This document shows positions 15,343 through 23,324 of a stretch of 64,000 bases of DNA, in pieces. Numbering within the stretch: position 1 is the first letter of the stretch; each line of letters starts with the position of its first letter. This stretch comes from Actinocatenispora comari. GTDB lineage: Bacteria > Actinomycetota > Actinomycetes > Mycobacteriales > Micromonosporaceae. Below the pieces are notes generated by a model, which saw only the letters and a list, made by a program, of their open reading frames with translations, searched no databases and was not told where the DNA came from. Made by a program: the position numbers and the translations under genes. Location: contig NZ_BOPO01000149.1 in NCBI RefSeq assembly GCF_017312725.1, forward strand, positions 62,001 to 126,000. Direction: 5' to 3'.

Positions 15343-15397
15343 CGGCCCGAGGACCGACCAGCAGCCCGAGGACCGACCAGCGGCCCGGGGACCGACC
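15343..15397. repeat. 19-bp tandem array between yqeY and ponA2
   Basis: Nearly three units with an exact 19-bp period (starts 15343, 15362, 15381), consensus CRGCCCGAGGACCGACCAG, in the gap between two convergent stop codons. Confidence 0.8.
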
Positions 15398-15422
15398 GAT
15401 GGTCGGCACCCGGGCCCGGTCG

Positions 15423-17756
15423 TCAGTTGCGTCGGCCGGTGGGGCTGTAGCTCTGCGGCGTCTCACCGAACGGCCAGGTGCCCCCGCCGTGGCCGCCATG
15501 GCCGCCGTGCCCGCCGCCGTGGTCGTCACCGCCGGGGTGCTTGGGGTCGTCCTTCTTCTTCTTGGTCGGCGGCGGCTGGGTCAGGGTGCCGTCGTCGCCG
15601 AGGGCGATCTTCTTCGACTCCTTCTTGAAGTCGACCGGCTTCTTGCCCCGCAGCGCCGTCTGCATGGTCTTGGTGACCGCCTGGTCGACGGAGTTCGAGA
15701 CTCCGGCCCCGACGTAGTTTCGCTGGTCGGTCGGATCGACCGCGGTTCCCGCGGCGGCCACCCCGGTGGTGATCCCGGCGAACGTCTCGGTCGCGTTGTT
15801 CTGCGAGGAGCCGGTCTTGCCGCCGAACTGCCAGTCGCCCAGCCAGCCGGCGACGGTGCCGGCGGTGCCGCCGCTGCACTGCCCGTAGTACGGCGTCTGG
15901 TTCACGGTGCACCGGGTGGCGTCGGTGGCGGCGCGGGCGACGTCCGCGGGGATCGCCTGGTGGCAGTTGGGCTTGCCGGCCGAGACCTCTTTGCCCTCGT
16001 TGTTGATGATCTTCATGACCGGCAGCGGCGCGCAGTACTTCCCGTCCGCGGCGACCGTGGCATAGGCGTTGGCCAGCTCCAGCGGGTACGTGCTGGTCAC
16101 GCCGAGGGTGAACGGACCCCACTCGTCCGCGTGGTTGGAGTACCACGCGTCGCTCGCCCCGTGGTTCTCGGTGAAGCCCTGTTTCGGGTCACCCTTGAAC
16201 TTGATGCCGAGCTTCTTCGCCATCGCGACCGCCTTCTGCGGCCCGACCTCCTGCTCCAGCCAGACGAAGTACGTGTTGACCGAGTGGCCGAAGCCGGTCC
16301 ACATGTTGCGGTACCCGGAGAAGTAGCTGGTGTCGCTGTCGTTCTTGACGCAGTAGACGTAGCCGCCGTTCTCGCCCGGGCAGGCGCCGTCACCGGCCGC
16401 GGTCGGGTAGCGCGACTTGAACTGGACCGGCGCCACGTAGCCGGTGTCCAGCGGCTTGCCGTCGGCCAGCGCCGCCAGCATGGTGAACATCTTGTACGTC
16501 GAACCGGTCTGGTAACCGCCGTCGTGCACCGAGTCGCCGGTGCCGGTGATCAGCGGGTTGACCGTGTTCGGGTAGCCGTTCTGCCCGTTCGGGTTCTTCG
16601 CGTAGCTGTAGTTGCGGTTCACCGCGAGAGCGAGCACCCGGCCGGTGCCCGGCTGGACCGCCGCGATCGGCAGCGCGAAGTTGCTGTTCTTGGAGTAGAC
16701 GCTGGTGGACTGGTCCATCGCGGTCTGCTGGGTCTTCGGGTCCAGCGAGGTGATGATCTTGTAGCCACCCTGCTTGAGGTTCTTCACCCGCTCGGCCGGG
16801 TTGGCCCCGAACGCCTTCTGGTGCGACCACCAGTTCTGCACGTAGTCGCAGAAGAAGCCCCAGTCGTTGTGGTTGTCCGGGACGCTGCTGCAGCCGTTCT
16901 CGGCCTGGCTGACGTGCAGCTTGATCTTCTGCTTCTGGTCCTTGTTCGCGGTGTCCGTGCCGATGTAGCCCATCTTCGCCATCGCGCCGAGCACGTAGTC
17001 GCGCCGGGCGGTGGCGTCCTTCATGTCCTTCGTCGGGTCGTACTGGTCGGGCGACTGGACGAGGCCGGCGATCATGGCCGCCTCGGACACCGTCAACTCG
17101 CTGGGCAGCTTGGAGAAGTAGGTCTTGCTGGCCGCGTAGATCCCGTAGGCGCCGTGACCGAAGTAGGAGATGTTGAGGTAGCGCTCGAGGATCTGCTTCT
17201 TGGTGAGCTTCTTCTCCAGCGCCACCGCGTACCGCATCTCCTTGAGCTTGCGGGCCGGGGTGTCGGCGAGCGCCTCCTTCTGCTGCTCGGGCGTGAGGTT
17301 CGGGTCGCTCTTGAGCACGTTGCGCACGTACTGCATGGTCAGCGTGGACGAGCCCTGCTGGACCTCGCCGCTCTGCCCGTTCGCCACCAGGGCGCGCATG
17401 ACGCCCTTCAGGTCGACGCCGTGGTGGTGGTAGAAGCGGGTGTCCTCGGCCGCGACGATCGCCCGCTGCATGTTCTTGGAGACCTGGCTGAGCGGCACGT
17501 CCTTGCGGTTCTCGTCGTACATCTGCGCGATCAGCGTCTTGCCGTCGTTCGCGTACAGGTACGAGATCTGCTGGGAGGGTGCGATCTTGAGGTCGCTCGG
17601 CAGGTTCTCGAACGAGTCGGAGCCGGCCTTCGCGGTGAGCCCGCCGAAGGCGACCGCCGGAAATGCCGCGGCGGCCACCACAACGCCAGCTAGCAGACCA
17701 CAGATCAGCAATGACGCGGCGTTGGACAGCAGGGAGTGTTCGCGCATCCGGATCAC
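15423..17756 (-). CDS. ponA2: Bifunctional class A penicillin-binding protein
   Basis: 777 residues from a leaderless GTG (TACCCT at 17768-17763, 6 nt); ATG 17747 is an alternative. One membrane anchor (about 15-40), glycosyltransferase GT51 domain with catalytic Glu near 104 (AAEDTRFYHHHG), then a transpeptidase domain with the SxxK nucleophile (GSTYK, Ser about 419), an SxN motif (GHSVNTYF) and KTG (GGKTGSS). Polymerises and crosslinks peptidoglycan outside the membrane. The C-terminal tail is Lys-rich, then Gly/His-rich (GGDDHGGGHGGHGGHGGG). Gene order equals Rv3682 (ponA2) next to whiB4. Confidence 0.95.
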   Translation of the reverse strand: MIRMREHSLLSNAASLLICGLLAGVVVAAAAFPAVAFGGLTAKAGSDSFENLPSDLKIAPSQQISYLYANDGKTLIAQMYDENRKDVPLSQVSKNMQRAIVAAEDTRFYHHHGVDLKGVMRALVANGQSGEVQQGSSTLTMQYVRNVLKSDPNLTPEQQKEALADTPARKLKEMRYAVALEKKLTKKQILERYLNISYFGHGAYGIYAASKTYFSKLPSELTVSEAAMIAGLVQSPDQYDPTKDMKDATARRDYVLGAMAKMGYIGTDTANKDQKQKIKLHVSQAENGCSSVPDNHNDWGFFCDYVQNWWSHQKAFGANPAERVKNLKQGGYKIITSLDPKTQQTAMDQSTSVYSKNSNFALPIAAVQPGTGRVLALAVNRNYSYAKNPNGQNGYPNTVNPLITGTGDSVHDGGYQTGSTYKMFTMLAALADGKPLDTGYVAPVQFKSRYPTAAGDGACPGENGGYVYCVKNDSDTSYFSGYRNMWTGFGHSVNTYFVWLEQEVGPQKAVAMAKKLGIKFKGDPKQGFTENHGASDAWYSNHADEWGPFTLGVTSTYPLELANAYATVAADGKYCAPLPVMKIINNEGKEVSAGKPNCHQAIPADVARAATDATRCTVNQTPYYGQCSGGTAGTVAGWLGDWQFGGKTGSSQNNATETFAGITTGVAAAGTAVDPTDQRNYVGAGVSNSVDQAVTKTMQTALRGKKPVDFKKESKKIALGDDGTLTQPPPTKKKKDDPKHPGGDDHGGGHGGHGGHGGGTWPFGETPQSYSPTGRRN

Positions 17757-17946
17757 CGTCCCAGGGTACGTGACGTCGACTGGCCCAACCGCGGTCGGTT
17801 GAGCGCCCAGGAGGGCCCGATCCGACCGTCGAGCGGTCGCTCGGCCCAGCGGGCGCGGCCGAGGCGATGTCGGGCATCGCGGCACGCACCCCCGTAACAC
17901 CAGACGGCGCGCGGCGTTGGTTGGTTGCGTACCGGGCCGGGAGGGT

Positions 17947-17959
17947 AGTGAAGGTCACC
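17947..17959. promoter_or_regulatory. BldD-like operator
   Basis: AGTGA-AGG-TCACC matches the Streptomyces BldD consensus AGTgA(n)TCACc as I recall it. It lies 190 bp from the ponA2 start and 245 bp from the wblA start. BldD is a c-di-GMP-responsive repressor of developmental genes; binding here is inferred from the motif only. Confidence 0.55.
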
Positions 17960-17990
17960 ATGACGGGCGACCCCAGATTCGCGAAGAAAA

Positions 17991-18031
17991 ATCCTCTGAC
18001 GACATTGCGTAACTGAGCGATTACAGAGGAT
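17991..18031. promoter_or_regulatory. Inverted repeat in the wblA leader/promoter region
   Basis: Perfect 8-bp arms ATCCTCTG (17991-17998) and CAGAGGAT (18024-18031), 25 bp apart, in an AT-richer patch. Could be an RNA hairpin or paired operator half-sites. Confidence 0.4.
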
Positions 18032-18203
18032 CATGACGGGGCGACGGGTGTGTCGATCTCTCACGCTTGAGAGCGACGAAGCCCGTACGTGCTGTTGTGG
18101 TTGGAGCGATCAGTATCTAGTCTGCGCACGGGGGCAGCTCCAACCCACACCAGCGGGCCACGACGGTGGCTCGGCAGGGGGACCAAGAGGGGGGTCTTGG
18201 GTT

Positions 18204-18506
18204 ATGGGGCTGAACGCCGAATGGGCAACAAGTGCCGCGTGCCGGGATGGGGACCCGGACGCACTGTTCGTACAGGGAGCGGAACAGAACATCGCCAAGC
18301 GAGTTTGTCGGTCGTGCCCGGTCCGGTTCGAGTGCCTCGCAGACGCGCTCGACAATCGCATCGAGTTCGGCGTGTGGGGCGGCATGACGGAACGGGAACG
18401 CCGGGCGCTGCTGCGACGGCACCCGCAGATCCGAAGCTGGCGGGCAGTCTTCGAGACGGCGTTGAAGAACCAGCGGACGCCGGCCACCGCGGCATTGGCC
18501 GGCTGA
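18204..18506 (+). CDS. wblA: WhiB-family iron-sulfur regulator (WblA/WhiB4 type)
   Basis: 100 residues. Four cluster-binding Cys at 13, 35, 38 and 44 (C-x21-C-x2-C-x5-C), then the GVWGGMTERERRALLRRHP turn and DNA-binding segment. DPDALFVQGAEQ and ALDNRIEFGVWGG match WhiB4/WblA rather than WhiB1-3. A 4Fe-4S cluster redox/NO-sensitive transcription factor; in Streptomyces WblA controls development and antibiotic production, in M. tuberculosis WhiB4 the oxidative response. Flanked by ponA2 and two ArsA-like ATPases exactly as Rv3681c. ATG at 18204 follows AGAGGGGGG. Confidence 0.93.
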   Translation: MGLNAEWATSAACRDGDPDALFVQGAEQNIAKRVCRSCPVRFECLADALDNRIEFGVWGGMTERERRALLRRHPQIRSWRAVFETALKNQRTPATAALAG

Positions 18507-18670
18507 CACGGCCGTTCCGCGTCGACGTACCGGGTGGGGGACCCGGACGCTGATCGGAGCGGTGGGGGAACAACCGGAGGTCGTACCGGACGCGAACATC
18601 ATCGGCCCGTACGGGGGGAAACGAACGGGCCACGGAGCTGTCACCCGGCGTCCGACACGTCCAACGCAGA

Positions 18671-18700
18671 AGCGCCCGGCCCAGCGAGGCCGGGCGCTTT
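18671..18700. terminator. Bidirectional terminator between wblA and the ATPase pair
   Basis: Perfect 11-bp stem AGCGCCCGGCC / GGCCGGGCGCT (18671-18681 / 18688-18698), 6-nt loop, followed by TTT. Confidence 0.85.
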
Positions 18701-18757
18701 CCGCCGCGTAGCGGGGTCAGCCGGCCCGCAGTCGGGGTTCGCGCCCCGGGCCGGTCG

Positions 18758-19927
18758 TCAGTGCGCGTCGCCGAGGGCGGCACCGACGGCACGCAGGCCG
18801 GCGAGGTCGTGCACGTCGGCCGGTTGCGCCGGCACCGCGGACAGCGGTACCTGCGGGTGGGCCAGCGCGAACCGCTCGGCGACCGACCGCTCCCGGGCCA
18901 CCCGGCGGCGCAACCCGGCGTGGATCCGCAGCGCGGCCGCGGTCTGCGGCGACTCGCCGGCGGCGGTCAGCGACTCCGCGGCGCCGAGACTGCGGTCGGT
19001 GGACAGCTGCGCGGCGGCCACCTCGTGCACCCGGTTGAGCACCAGGCCGGACAGCGGCATCCGGTCGGCGGACAGCCGCTCGGCGAAGTACGTCGCCTCC
19101 CGGATCGCGTCCGGCTCCGGCGCCGCGACCAGCAGGAACGCCGTCTCGCGGTGCTGCAGCACCCGGTAGGTGCGCTCGGCGCGCTGGCGGAACCCGCCGA
19201 ACGTCGAGTCGAGCGAGGACACGAACGTCGACACGTCCGAGATCAGCTCGGTGCCCAGCACCTTCATGAACGCCCGGCCGACCAGCGAGAACGACGCGGT
19301 CATCAGTCGCAGTACGGAGCGGCCGCCGTTGCGGGCCGGCACCAGCAGCATCCGCAACATCCGGCCGTCCAGGAACTTGGCCAGGTGCTGCGGCGCGTCC
19401 AGGAAGTCCAGCGCGGACCGGGACGGCGGGGTGTCCACCACGATCAGGTCCCACTCGTCGGTGGCCCGCAGCTGCCCCAGCTTCTCCATCGCCATGTACT
19501 CCTGGGTACCGGCGAAGGTCGACGACATGGCCTGGTAGAAGGGGTTCGCGAAGATCTCCCTGGCCTTCGCCGGGTCGGTGTGCGCCAGCACCACCTCGTC
19601 GAAGGTGCGCTTCATGTCCAGCATCATCGCGAACAGCGCACCGCCGTTGCCGGTGTCGACGCCGGTCACCTCGCGGGGCGTGTTGTCCAGCTCGGTCAGC
19701 CCCATCGACTGGGCCAGCCGGCGGGCCGGGTCGATGGTGAGCACGACGGTGCGGCGGCCCTGCTCGGCGGCGCGCAGCCCGAGCGCCGCGGCGGTGGTCG
19801 TCTTGCCGACCCCGCCGGAACCGCAGCACACCACGATCCGGACCGACGGGTCGCCGATGATCGCGTCCACGTCGAGGGTGGGTGAGGCGGCCGGCCGGCC
19901 GGACAGCACGTCGTCGACCCCGGTCAC
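18758..19927 (-). CDS. ArsA/GET3-type ATPase, second of a pair (Rv3680-like)
   Basis: 389 residues. Deviant Walker A GSGGVGKTTTAAALG (about 36-50), switch I/II region IVVDTPPSRSALDFLDAP, and NRVHEV near the nucleotide base. Cytoplasmic anion-transporter-type ATPase. In M. tuberculosis the paired Rv3679-Rv3680 proteins form a complex linked to oxidative and nitrosative stress tolerance. The start overlaps the stop of the upstream partner by 4 bp (ATGA), implying equal production. Lies next to wblA as in mycobacteria. Confidence 0.9.
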   Translation of the reverse strand: MTGVDDVLSGRPAASPTLDVDAIIGDPSVRIVVCCGSGGVGKTTTAAALGLRAAEQGRRTVVLTIDPARRLAQSMGLTELDNTPREVTGVDTGNGGALFAMMLDMKRTFDEVVLAHTDPAKAREIFANPFYQAMSSTFAGTQEYMAMEKLGQLRATDEWDLIVVDTPPSRSALDFLDAPQHLAKFLDGRMLRMLLVPARNGGRSVLRLMTASFSLVGRAFMKVLGTELISDVSTFVSSLDSTFGGFRQRAERTYRVLQHRETAFLLVAAPEPDAIREATYFAERLSADRMPLSGLVLNRVHEVAAAQLSTDRSLGAAESLTAAGESPQTAAALRIHAGLRRRVARERSVAERFALAHPQVPLSAVPAQPADVHDLAGLRAVGAALGDAH

Positions 19928-20958
19928 GCCGTCACCACCCCCTGCTTGGTGAGCGTCTCGGCCAGCGAGTACAGCGCGGAGACGTCGATGCCCTCGGGCA
20001 GCAGCGGCAGCTCCAGCATCAGCCGGTCGAGCTTGTCCAGCTCGCCGCGCAGCCGGCGCTCCAGCTCCAGCCGGGCGCGGTACTCGGCGACCTCGGCGGC
20101 CAGGCCGGCCACCGTGGCCCGGTCCGCCGGCAGCCCGGCGCTGGACAGGCCGCGGCGCAGCTCCGCCTGGGTGACCTTGCCGCCGTCGAGCAGGGCCGGG
20201 CGGGTCTCGTTCACGATGATCGCGCCGACCGACATGCCCAGCTCGGCCAGCTCCGCGGTGGCGTCCGCGGTCTCCTGGACCGGCATCTCCTCCAGCAGCG
20301 TGACCACGTGCACCGCGGTCAACGGCGAGCGCAGGATCGCCGCGACGCCCTCGCTCTGGGTCTTGATCGGCCCGACCTTGGCGAGCTTCGCGGTCTCCGC
20401 GGTGACGTTGAGGAACCGGGCGATCCGGCCGGTGGGCGGCGCGTCCAGCACGACCGCGTCGTACACCCGGCCGCGGGCCCGGCGGCCCTGCTCGGTGCGG
20501 GTGACCGCCTCCTTGACCTTGCCGGTGAGCAGCACGTCGCGCAGGCCGGGCGCGATGGTGGTGGCGAAGTCGATGGCGCCGAGCCGCTTCAACGCCCGGC
20601 CGGCGGTGCCGAGCCGGTAGAACATGTCGAGGTAGTCGAGCAGCGCCTCCTCGGCGTCCACCGCGAGCGCGCGCACCTCGCCGCCGCCCGGGGCGACCGC
20701 GACGCGACGCTCCGCGTACGGCAGCGGGGGTGTGTCGAACAGCTGGGCGAGGCCCTGGCGCCCCTCGACCTCGACGATCAGGGTGCGGCGGCCGTCCGCG
20801 GCGAGCGCCAGCGCGAGCGCCCCGGCGACGGTGGTCTTGCCCGTCCCGCCCTTGCCGGTGACGACGTGCAGTCGGGCCCGGGGCCAGTCCGACGACAGTC
20901 GGGCCCGGGACTCAGCCGACGGATCGGCCGGTCCGGCGTTGTCGGCTGGTCGCGGCAC
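19924..20958 (-). CDS. ArsA/GET3-type ATPase, first of a pair (Rv3679-like)
   Basis: 344 residues. Signature lysine P-loop GKGGTGKTTVAGALA (about 35-49), VVLDAPPTGRIARFLN switch II, VNETRPALLDGG. No ArsA-type metal-binding Cys is evident, so an arsenite role is unlikely. Probably works as a heterodimer with the downstream ATPase (coding overlap ATGA). Order and orientation match Rv3679. Confidence 0.9.
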   Translation of the reverse strand: MPRPADNAGPADPSAESRARLSSDWPRARLHVVTGKGGTGKTTVAGALALALAADGRRTLIVEVEGRQGLAQLFDTPPLPYAERRVAVAPGGGEVRALAVDAEEALLDYLDMFYRLGTAGRALKRLGAIDFATTIAPGLRDVLLTGKVKEAVTRTEQGRRARGRVYDAVVLDAPPTGRIARFLNVTAETAKLAKVGPIKTQSEGVAAILRSPLTAVHVVTLLEEMPVQETADATAELAELGMSVGAIIVNETRPALLDGGKVTQAELRRGLSSAGLPADRATVAGLAAEVAEYRARLELERRLRGELDKLDRLMLELPLLPEGIDVSALYSLAETLTKQGVVTA

Positions 20959-20986
20959 GCTCCCGAGCGTACCCGGGGGCGGCAGC

Positions 20987-21484
20987 TCATCGACCGGTGC
21001 TGATGGCGCAGACCCGCCAGCCGTGCTCGTCGGTCACCCCGAACCGCCACTTCTGGTCGTCGGTACGGGGCTGCCCGTCGACGGTGCGCCGCAGGTGCAG
21101 CTCGGCGGTCACGGTCGCCTCGTCGCCGTGCCGGCTGGTCTGGGTCAGGTCGCTCCAGGTCACCTTGCTGCCGGCCTGCTGGTACTGGGCGGCCTCGTCG
21201 AGCAGCTGCTGCACCGCCTTGGCGTCCCGCTGCCGGGCGCACACATAGCGTTCGGCGGCCTTCTCGTCCTGTTCCACGAAGATCGCGCCGAGCAGCCCGG
21301 ACGCCGCCGCGGTCGGCTGTTTCGCACCCGGCGCCACCTTCACCACCAGCAGGTAGCCGGTGGTACCCAGGCCGAGGCAGATCAGCACGACCCCGATCAG
21401 CACGAACACCGTCACCGTGCCGGCCCTGGTACGGGTCGGCCCGGGCGGCGCCGGCGGGGTCGGGGCGGGGTACGGCGCGGTCAT
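20987..21484 (-). CDS. Single-pass membrane protein with extracytoplasmic domain
   Basis: 165 residues. Pro-rich cytoplasmic N-terminus (about 1-20), one membrane helix (TVTVFVLIGVVLICLGLGTTGYLLVV), then a roughly 110-residue domain resembling NTF2-like/Mce-associated proteins (EQDEKAAERYVCARQRDAKAVQQLLDEA...DQKWRFGVTDEHGWRVC). Two Cys could form a disulfide. Leaderless: TAGGGT (21497-21492), 7 nt, ATG. It ends 29 bp before the ATPase pair and is probably transcribed into it. Not part of the M. tuberculosis order. Confidence 0.7.
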   Translation of the reverse strand: MTAPYPAPTPPAPPGPTRTRAGTVTVFVLIGVVLICLGLGTTGYLLVVKVAPGAKQPTAAASGLLGAIFVEQDEKAAERYVCARQRDAKAVQQLLDEAAQYQQAGSKVTWSDLTQTSRHGDEATVTAELHLRRTVDGQPRTDDQKWRFGVTDEHGWRVCAISTGR

Positions 21485-21494
21485 GTCCGTCACC

Positions 21495-21911
21495 CTAAGC
21501 GGTCGGGCAAGACGGCAGCGCCCGCCGAGCCACGGAGGACGGGCCGGCGGCCGGTGGCGGCAGCGGGCGCATCGGGCAGTCGGTACCGACCCGGCCGGCG
21601 AGTTCGGCCCGCAGCGCCGCCAGCTCCGCCATCCGCTCGTCGATCAGCCGTACCTTCGCCGCGACCAGCTCGGACACCGCCGGGGAGTCCGCCGGTGCCG
21701 GGCTCAGCGTGTCCGCCTGCCGGGCGATCTCGGCCAGCGTGAACCCGAGCGCCTGCGCGGTACGCACGTAGCCCAGCCAGGTCACCGCCTCGGCCGGGAA
21801 GTCCCGGTACCCGTTGGGCAGCCGCCGGCCGCGCACCAGCCCGAGCCGCTCGTAGAGCCGCACGGTGTCCTTGCTGACGCCGGCCCGGCGGGCCACCTCC
21901 CCGATCAGCAC
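21495..21911 (-). CDS. MerR-family transcriptional regulator
   Basis: 138 residues from GTG 21911 (GGGGGAG upstream). N-terminal winged HTH: LIGEVARRAGVSKDTVRLYERLGLVRGRRLPNGYRDF; then a dimerisation coiled coil (about 75-115) and a short effector tail with one Cys (VGTDCPMRPLPPP). MerR proteins twist promoters with long spacers; one lies in the intergenic region (21934-21965) driving the divergent membrane protein. Effector unknown. Confidence 0.9.
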   Translation of the reverse strand: MLIGEVARRAGVSKDTVRLYERLGLVRGRRLPNGYRDFPAEAVTWLGYVRTAQALGFTLAEIARQADTLSPAPADSPAVSELVAAKVRLIDERMAELAALRAELAGRVGTDCPMRPLPPPAAGPSSVARRALPSCPTA

Positions 21912-21933
21912 GCCGCTCCCCCTGCCGCCGGAC

Positions 21934-21965
21934 TTGACCTTGGACCGTACTCCGCCCCTTAGCGT
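21934..21965 (+). promoter_or_regulatory. MerR-type promoter with elongated spacer
   Basis: -35 TTGACC at 21934-21939 and -10 TTAGCG/TAGCGT at 21959-21965 are 19-20 bp apart, the spacing MerR activators require. The spacer holds CTTGGACCGTACTCCG, the kind of dyad MerR proteins bind. It points to the gene at 22003. Confidence 0.7.
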
Positions 21966-22002
21966 CGGCCCCGTTCCCCGCCCCGAGCCCCGGGAGGTAC
22001 CC

Positions 22003-22485
22003 GTGTCCACCGTCACCGCACCGGCCGATCGCCGGTACCTGCGCGTCGTGCGCGCGAGCGCCGGCTACGACCTCGTCGTCACGGCCGGCTTCGCCACGCC
22101 GTGGAGCTACGCTCTGCTGCACGCCGCGCTGTCCGGGCTGGGCGACCGGTTCGGGCTCGGTACGCTGCCCGCGCTCGAACCGGCCCAGCTGCTGTACGCG
22201 AACCTGATGGGGTCGATCGTCGTCGTCTGGGCGGTGCTGCGGCTGCGCCGCCCGAGCCGCCGCTACGGCGGGTACGACGGGGTCGCCCGGGTGCTGTTCG
22301 CGCTCTGGCAGGGCTGGGCGCTGGCGCACGGGTTCTCGGCGATGTTGTGGCCGTTCCTGCTGGTGGAGGCCGCGTTCGCGGTCGCCCAGCTGGTACCGCT
22401 GGCGAGGTCGCGGCCGCGCCCGGGTGCGGCGCGGGCCGGATCCGCGGAGCCGGCCGAGGGCCCCGACCAGCGCGTCCTAAGCTGA
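22003..22485 (+). CDS. Four-helix membrane protein, likely MerR target
   Basis: 160 residues from GTG 22003 with GGGAGG at 21991-21996. Hydrophobic segments around 25-45, 60-82, 95-118 and 120-140. No recognised family. It is controlled by the divergent MerR regulator through a long-spacer promoter, so it is probably induced by that regulator's ligand. Its last codons overlap the -10 box of the next gene. Confidence 0.7.
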   Translation: MSTVTAPADRRYLRVVRASAGYDLVVTAGFATPWSYALLHAALSGLGDRFGLGTLPALEPAQLLYANLMGSIVVVWAVLRLRRPSRRYGGYDGVARVLFALWQGWALAHGFSAMLWPFLLVEAAFAVAQLVPLARSRPRPGAARAGSAEPAEGPDQRVLS

Positions 22486-22489
22486 CGCC

Positions 22490-22651
22490 ATGCAGAAGTG
22501 GGAATACCAGACGGTGCCGCTGTTGGTGCACGCCACCAAGCAGATCCTGGACAACTGGGGTTCGGACGGCTGGGAGCTCGTCGCGGTGATTCCGGGGCCG
22601 AACCCGGAGAGCCTCGTCGCGTACCTCAAGCGGCCCGTGGAGCAGTCCTGA
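22490..22651 (+). CDS. DUF4177 small protein (Rv3678A-like)
   Basis: 53 residues: MQKWEYQTVPLL, then NWGSDGWELVAVIPGP and the end YLKRPVEQS. The WEY...GWELV pattern defines DUF4177. Function unknown. Leaderless: TAAGCT at 22478-22483, 6 nt, ATG. Its TGA overlaps the RidA ATG by one base. Position before ridA matches M. tuberculosis. Confidence 0.85.
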   Translation: MQKWEYQTVPLLVHATKQILDNWGSDGWELVAVIPGPNPESLVAYLKRPVEQS

Positions 22652-23112
22652 TGGGTACGGTCGCGGACCGGCTCACCGAGTTGGGCCTCACCGTGCCGGA
22701 GGTCGCCGCGCCGGTGGCGACGTACGTTCCGGCGCTGGTCGACGGCGACCTGGTGTACGTGTCGGGGCAGCTGCCGGTGATCGCCGGCGAGCTGGTGGCG
22801 ACCGGCAAGGTCGGCGCCGAGGTGTCCACCGACGCCGCCGCCGCGCTGGCCCGTACCTGCGCGGTGAACTGCGTCGCCGCGCTCGCCTCAGTGGTCGACC
22901 TGGAGCGGGTGCGGCAGATCGTCAAGGTGACCGGCTTCGTCGCCTCGGCGCCGGGCTTCACCGACCAGCCGCTGGTCGTCAACGGCGCGAGCGAGCTGTT
23001 CGGTGCCGTGTTCGGGCCGGCCGGCCAGCACGCCCGCAGCGCGGTCGGGGTGGCCGAGCTGCCGAAGGGCGCGCCGGTCGAGATCGACGTGATCGCCCGA
23101 ATCGCGCTCTGA
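22651..23112 (+). CDS. ridA: RidA/YjgF-family enamine deaminase (Rv3678c-like)
   Basis: 153 residues. Motifs VYVSGQLPV, CAVNCVAAL and the C-terminal ARSAVGVAELPKGAPVEIDVIARI, where the Arg corresponds to the catalytic Arg of RidA. Hydrolyses reactive enamine/imine intermediates made by PLP enzymes; trimeric, cytoplasmic. Coupled to DUF4177 by TGATG. Confidence 0.92.
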   Translation: MGTVADRLTELGLTVPEVAAPVATYVPALVDGDLVYVSGQLPVIAGELVATGKVGAEVSTDAAAALARTCAVNCVAALASVVDLERVRQIVKVTGFVASAPGFTDQPLVVNGASELFGAVFGPAGQHARSAVGVAELPKGAPVEIDVIARIAL

Positions 23113-23324
23113 CCAGCCCAGACGGTGAACCGGCCGGTACCGGTGGTGACGCCGGCCGGCGCCCGCGGGGCGGCCGATGATCAACGCGCCGGCCGCCCGG
23201 CTGGCGAGGATTCGTCGGCGGATTCCGGAATTCCGGAAAGAATGCAAGGCCACCATCGGGCGACGATGACGGATCTCCGACGTCAGAGTAGGTGATCGGG
23301 CTCGCACGCCGTACGATCTCTGCC

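Larger units (their letters stand above)
17757..18203. other. ponA2-wblA divergent regulatory region
   Basis: 447 bp without a gene. Holds the leaderless ponA2 promoter, a BldD-like palindrome and an 8-bp inverted repeat; see separate entries. The long leader before wblA (the nearest strong SD is AGAGGGGGG around 18186) is typical of WhiB-family developmental regulators. Confidence 0.6.

Noticed and set aside
18534-18670. Coding sequence between wblA and the terminator
   Set aside because: Short open frames here are low-complexity, without RBS or family features; probably 3' untranslated region of wblA.
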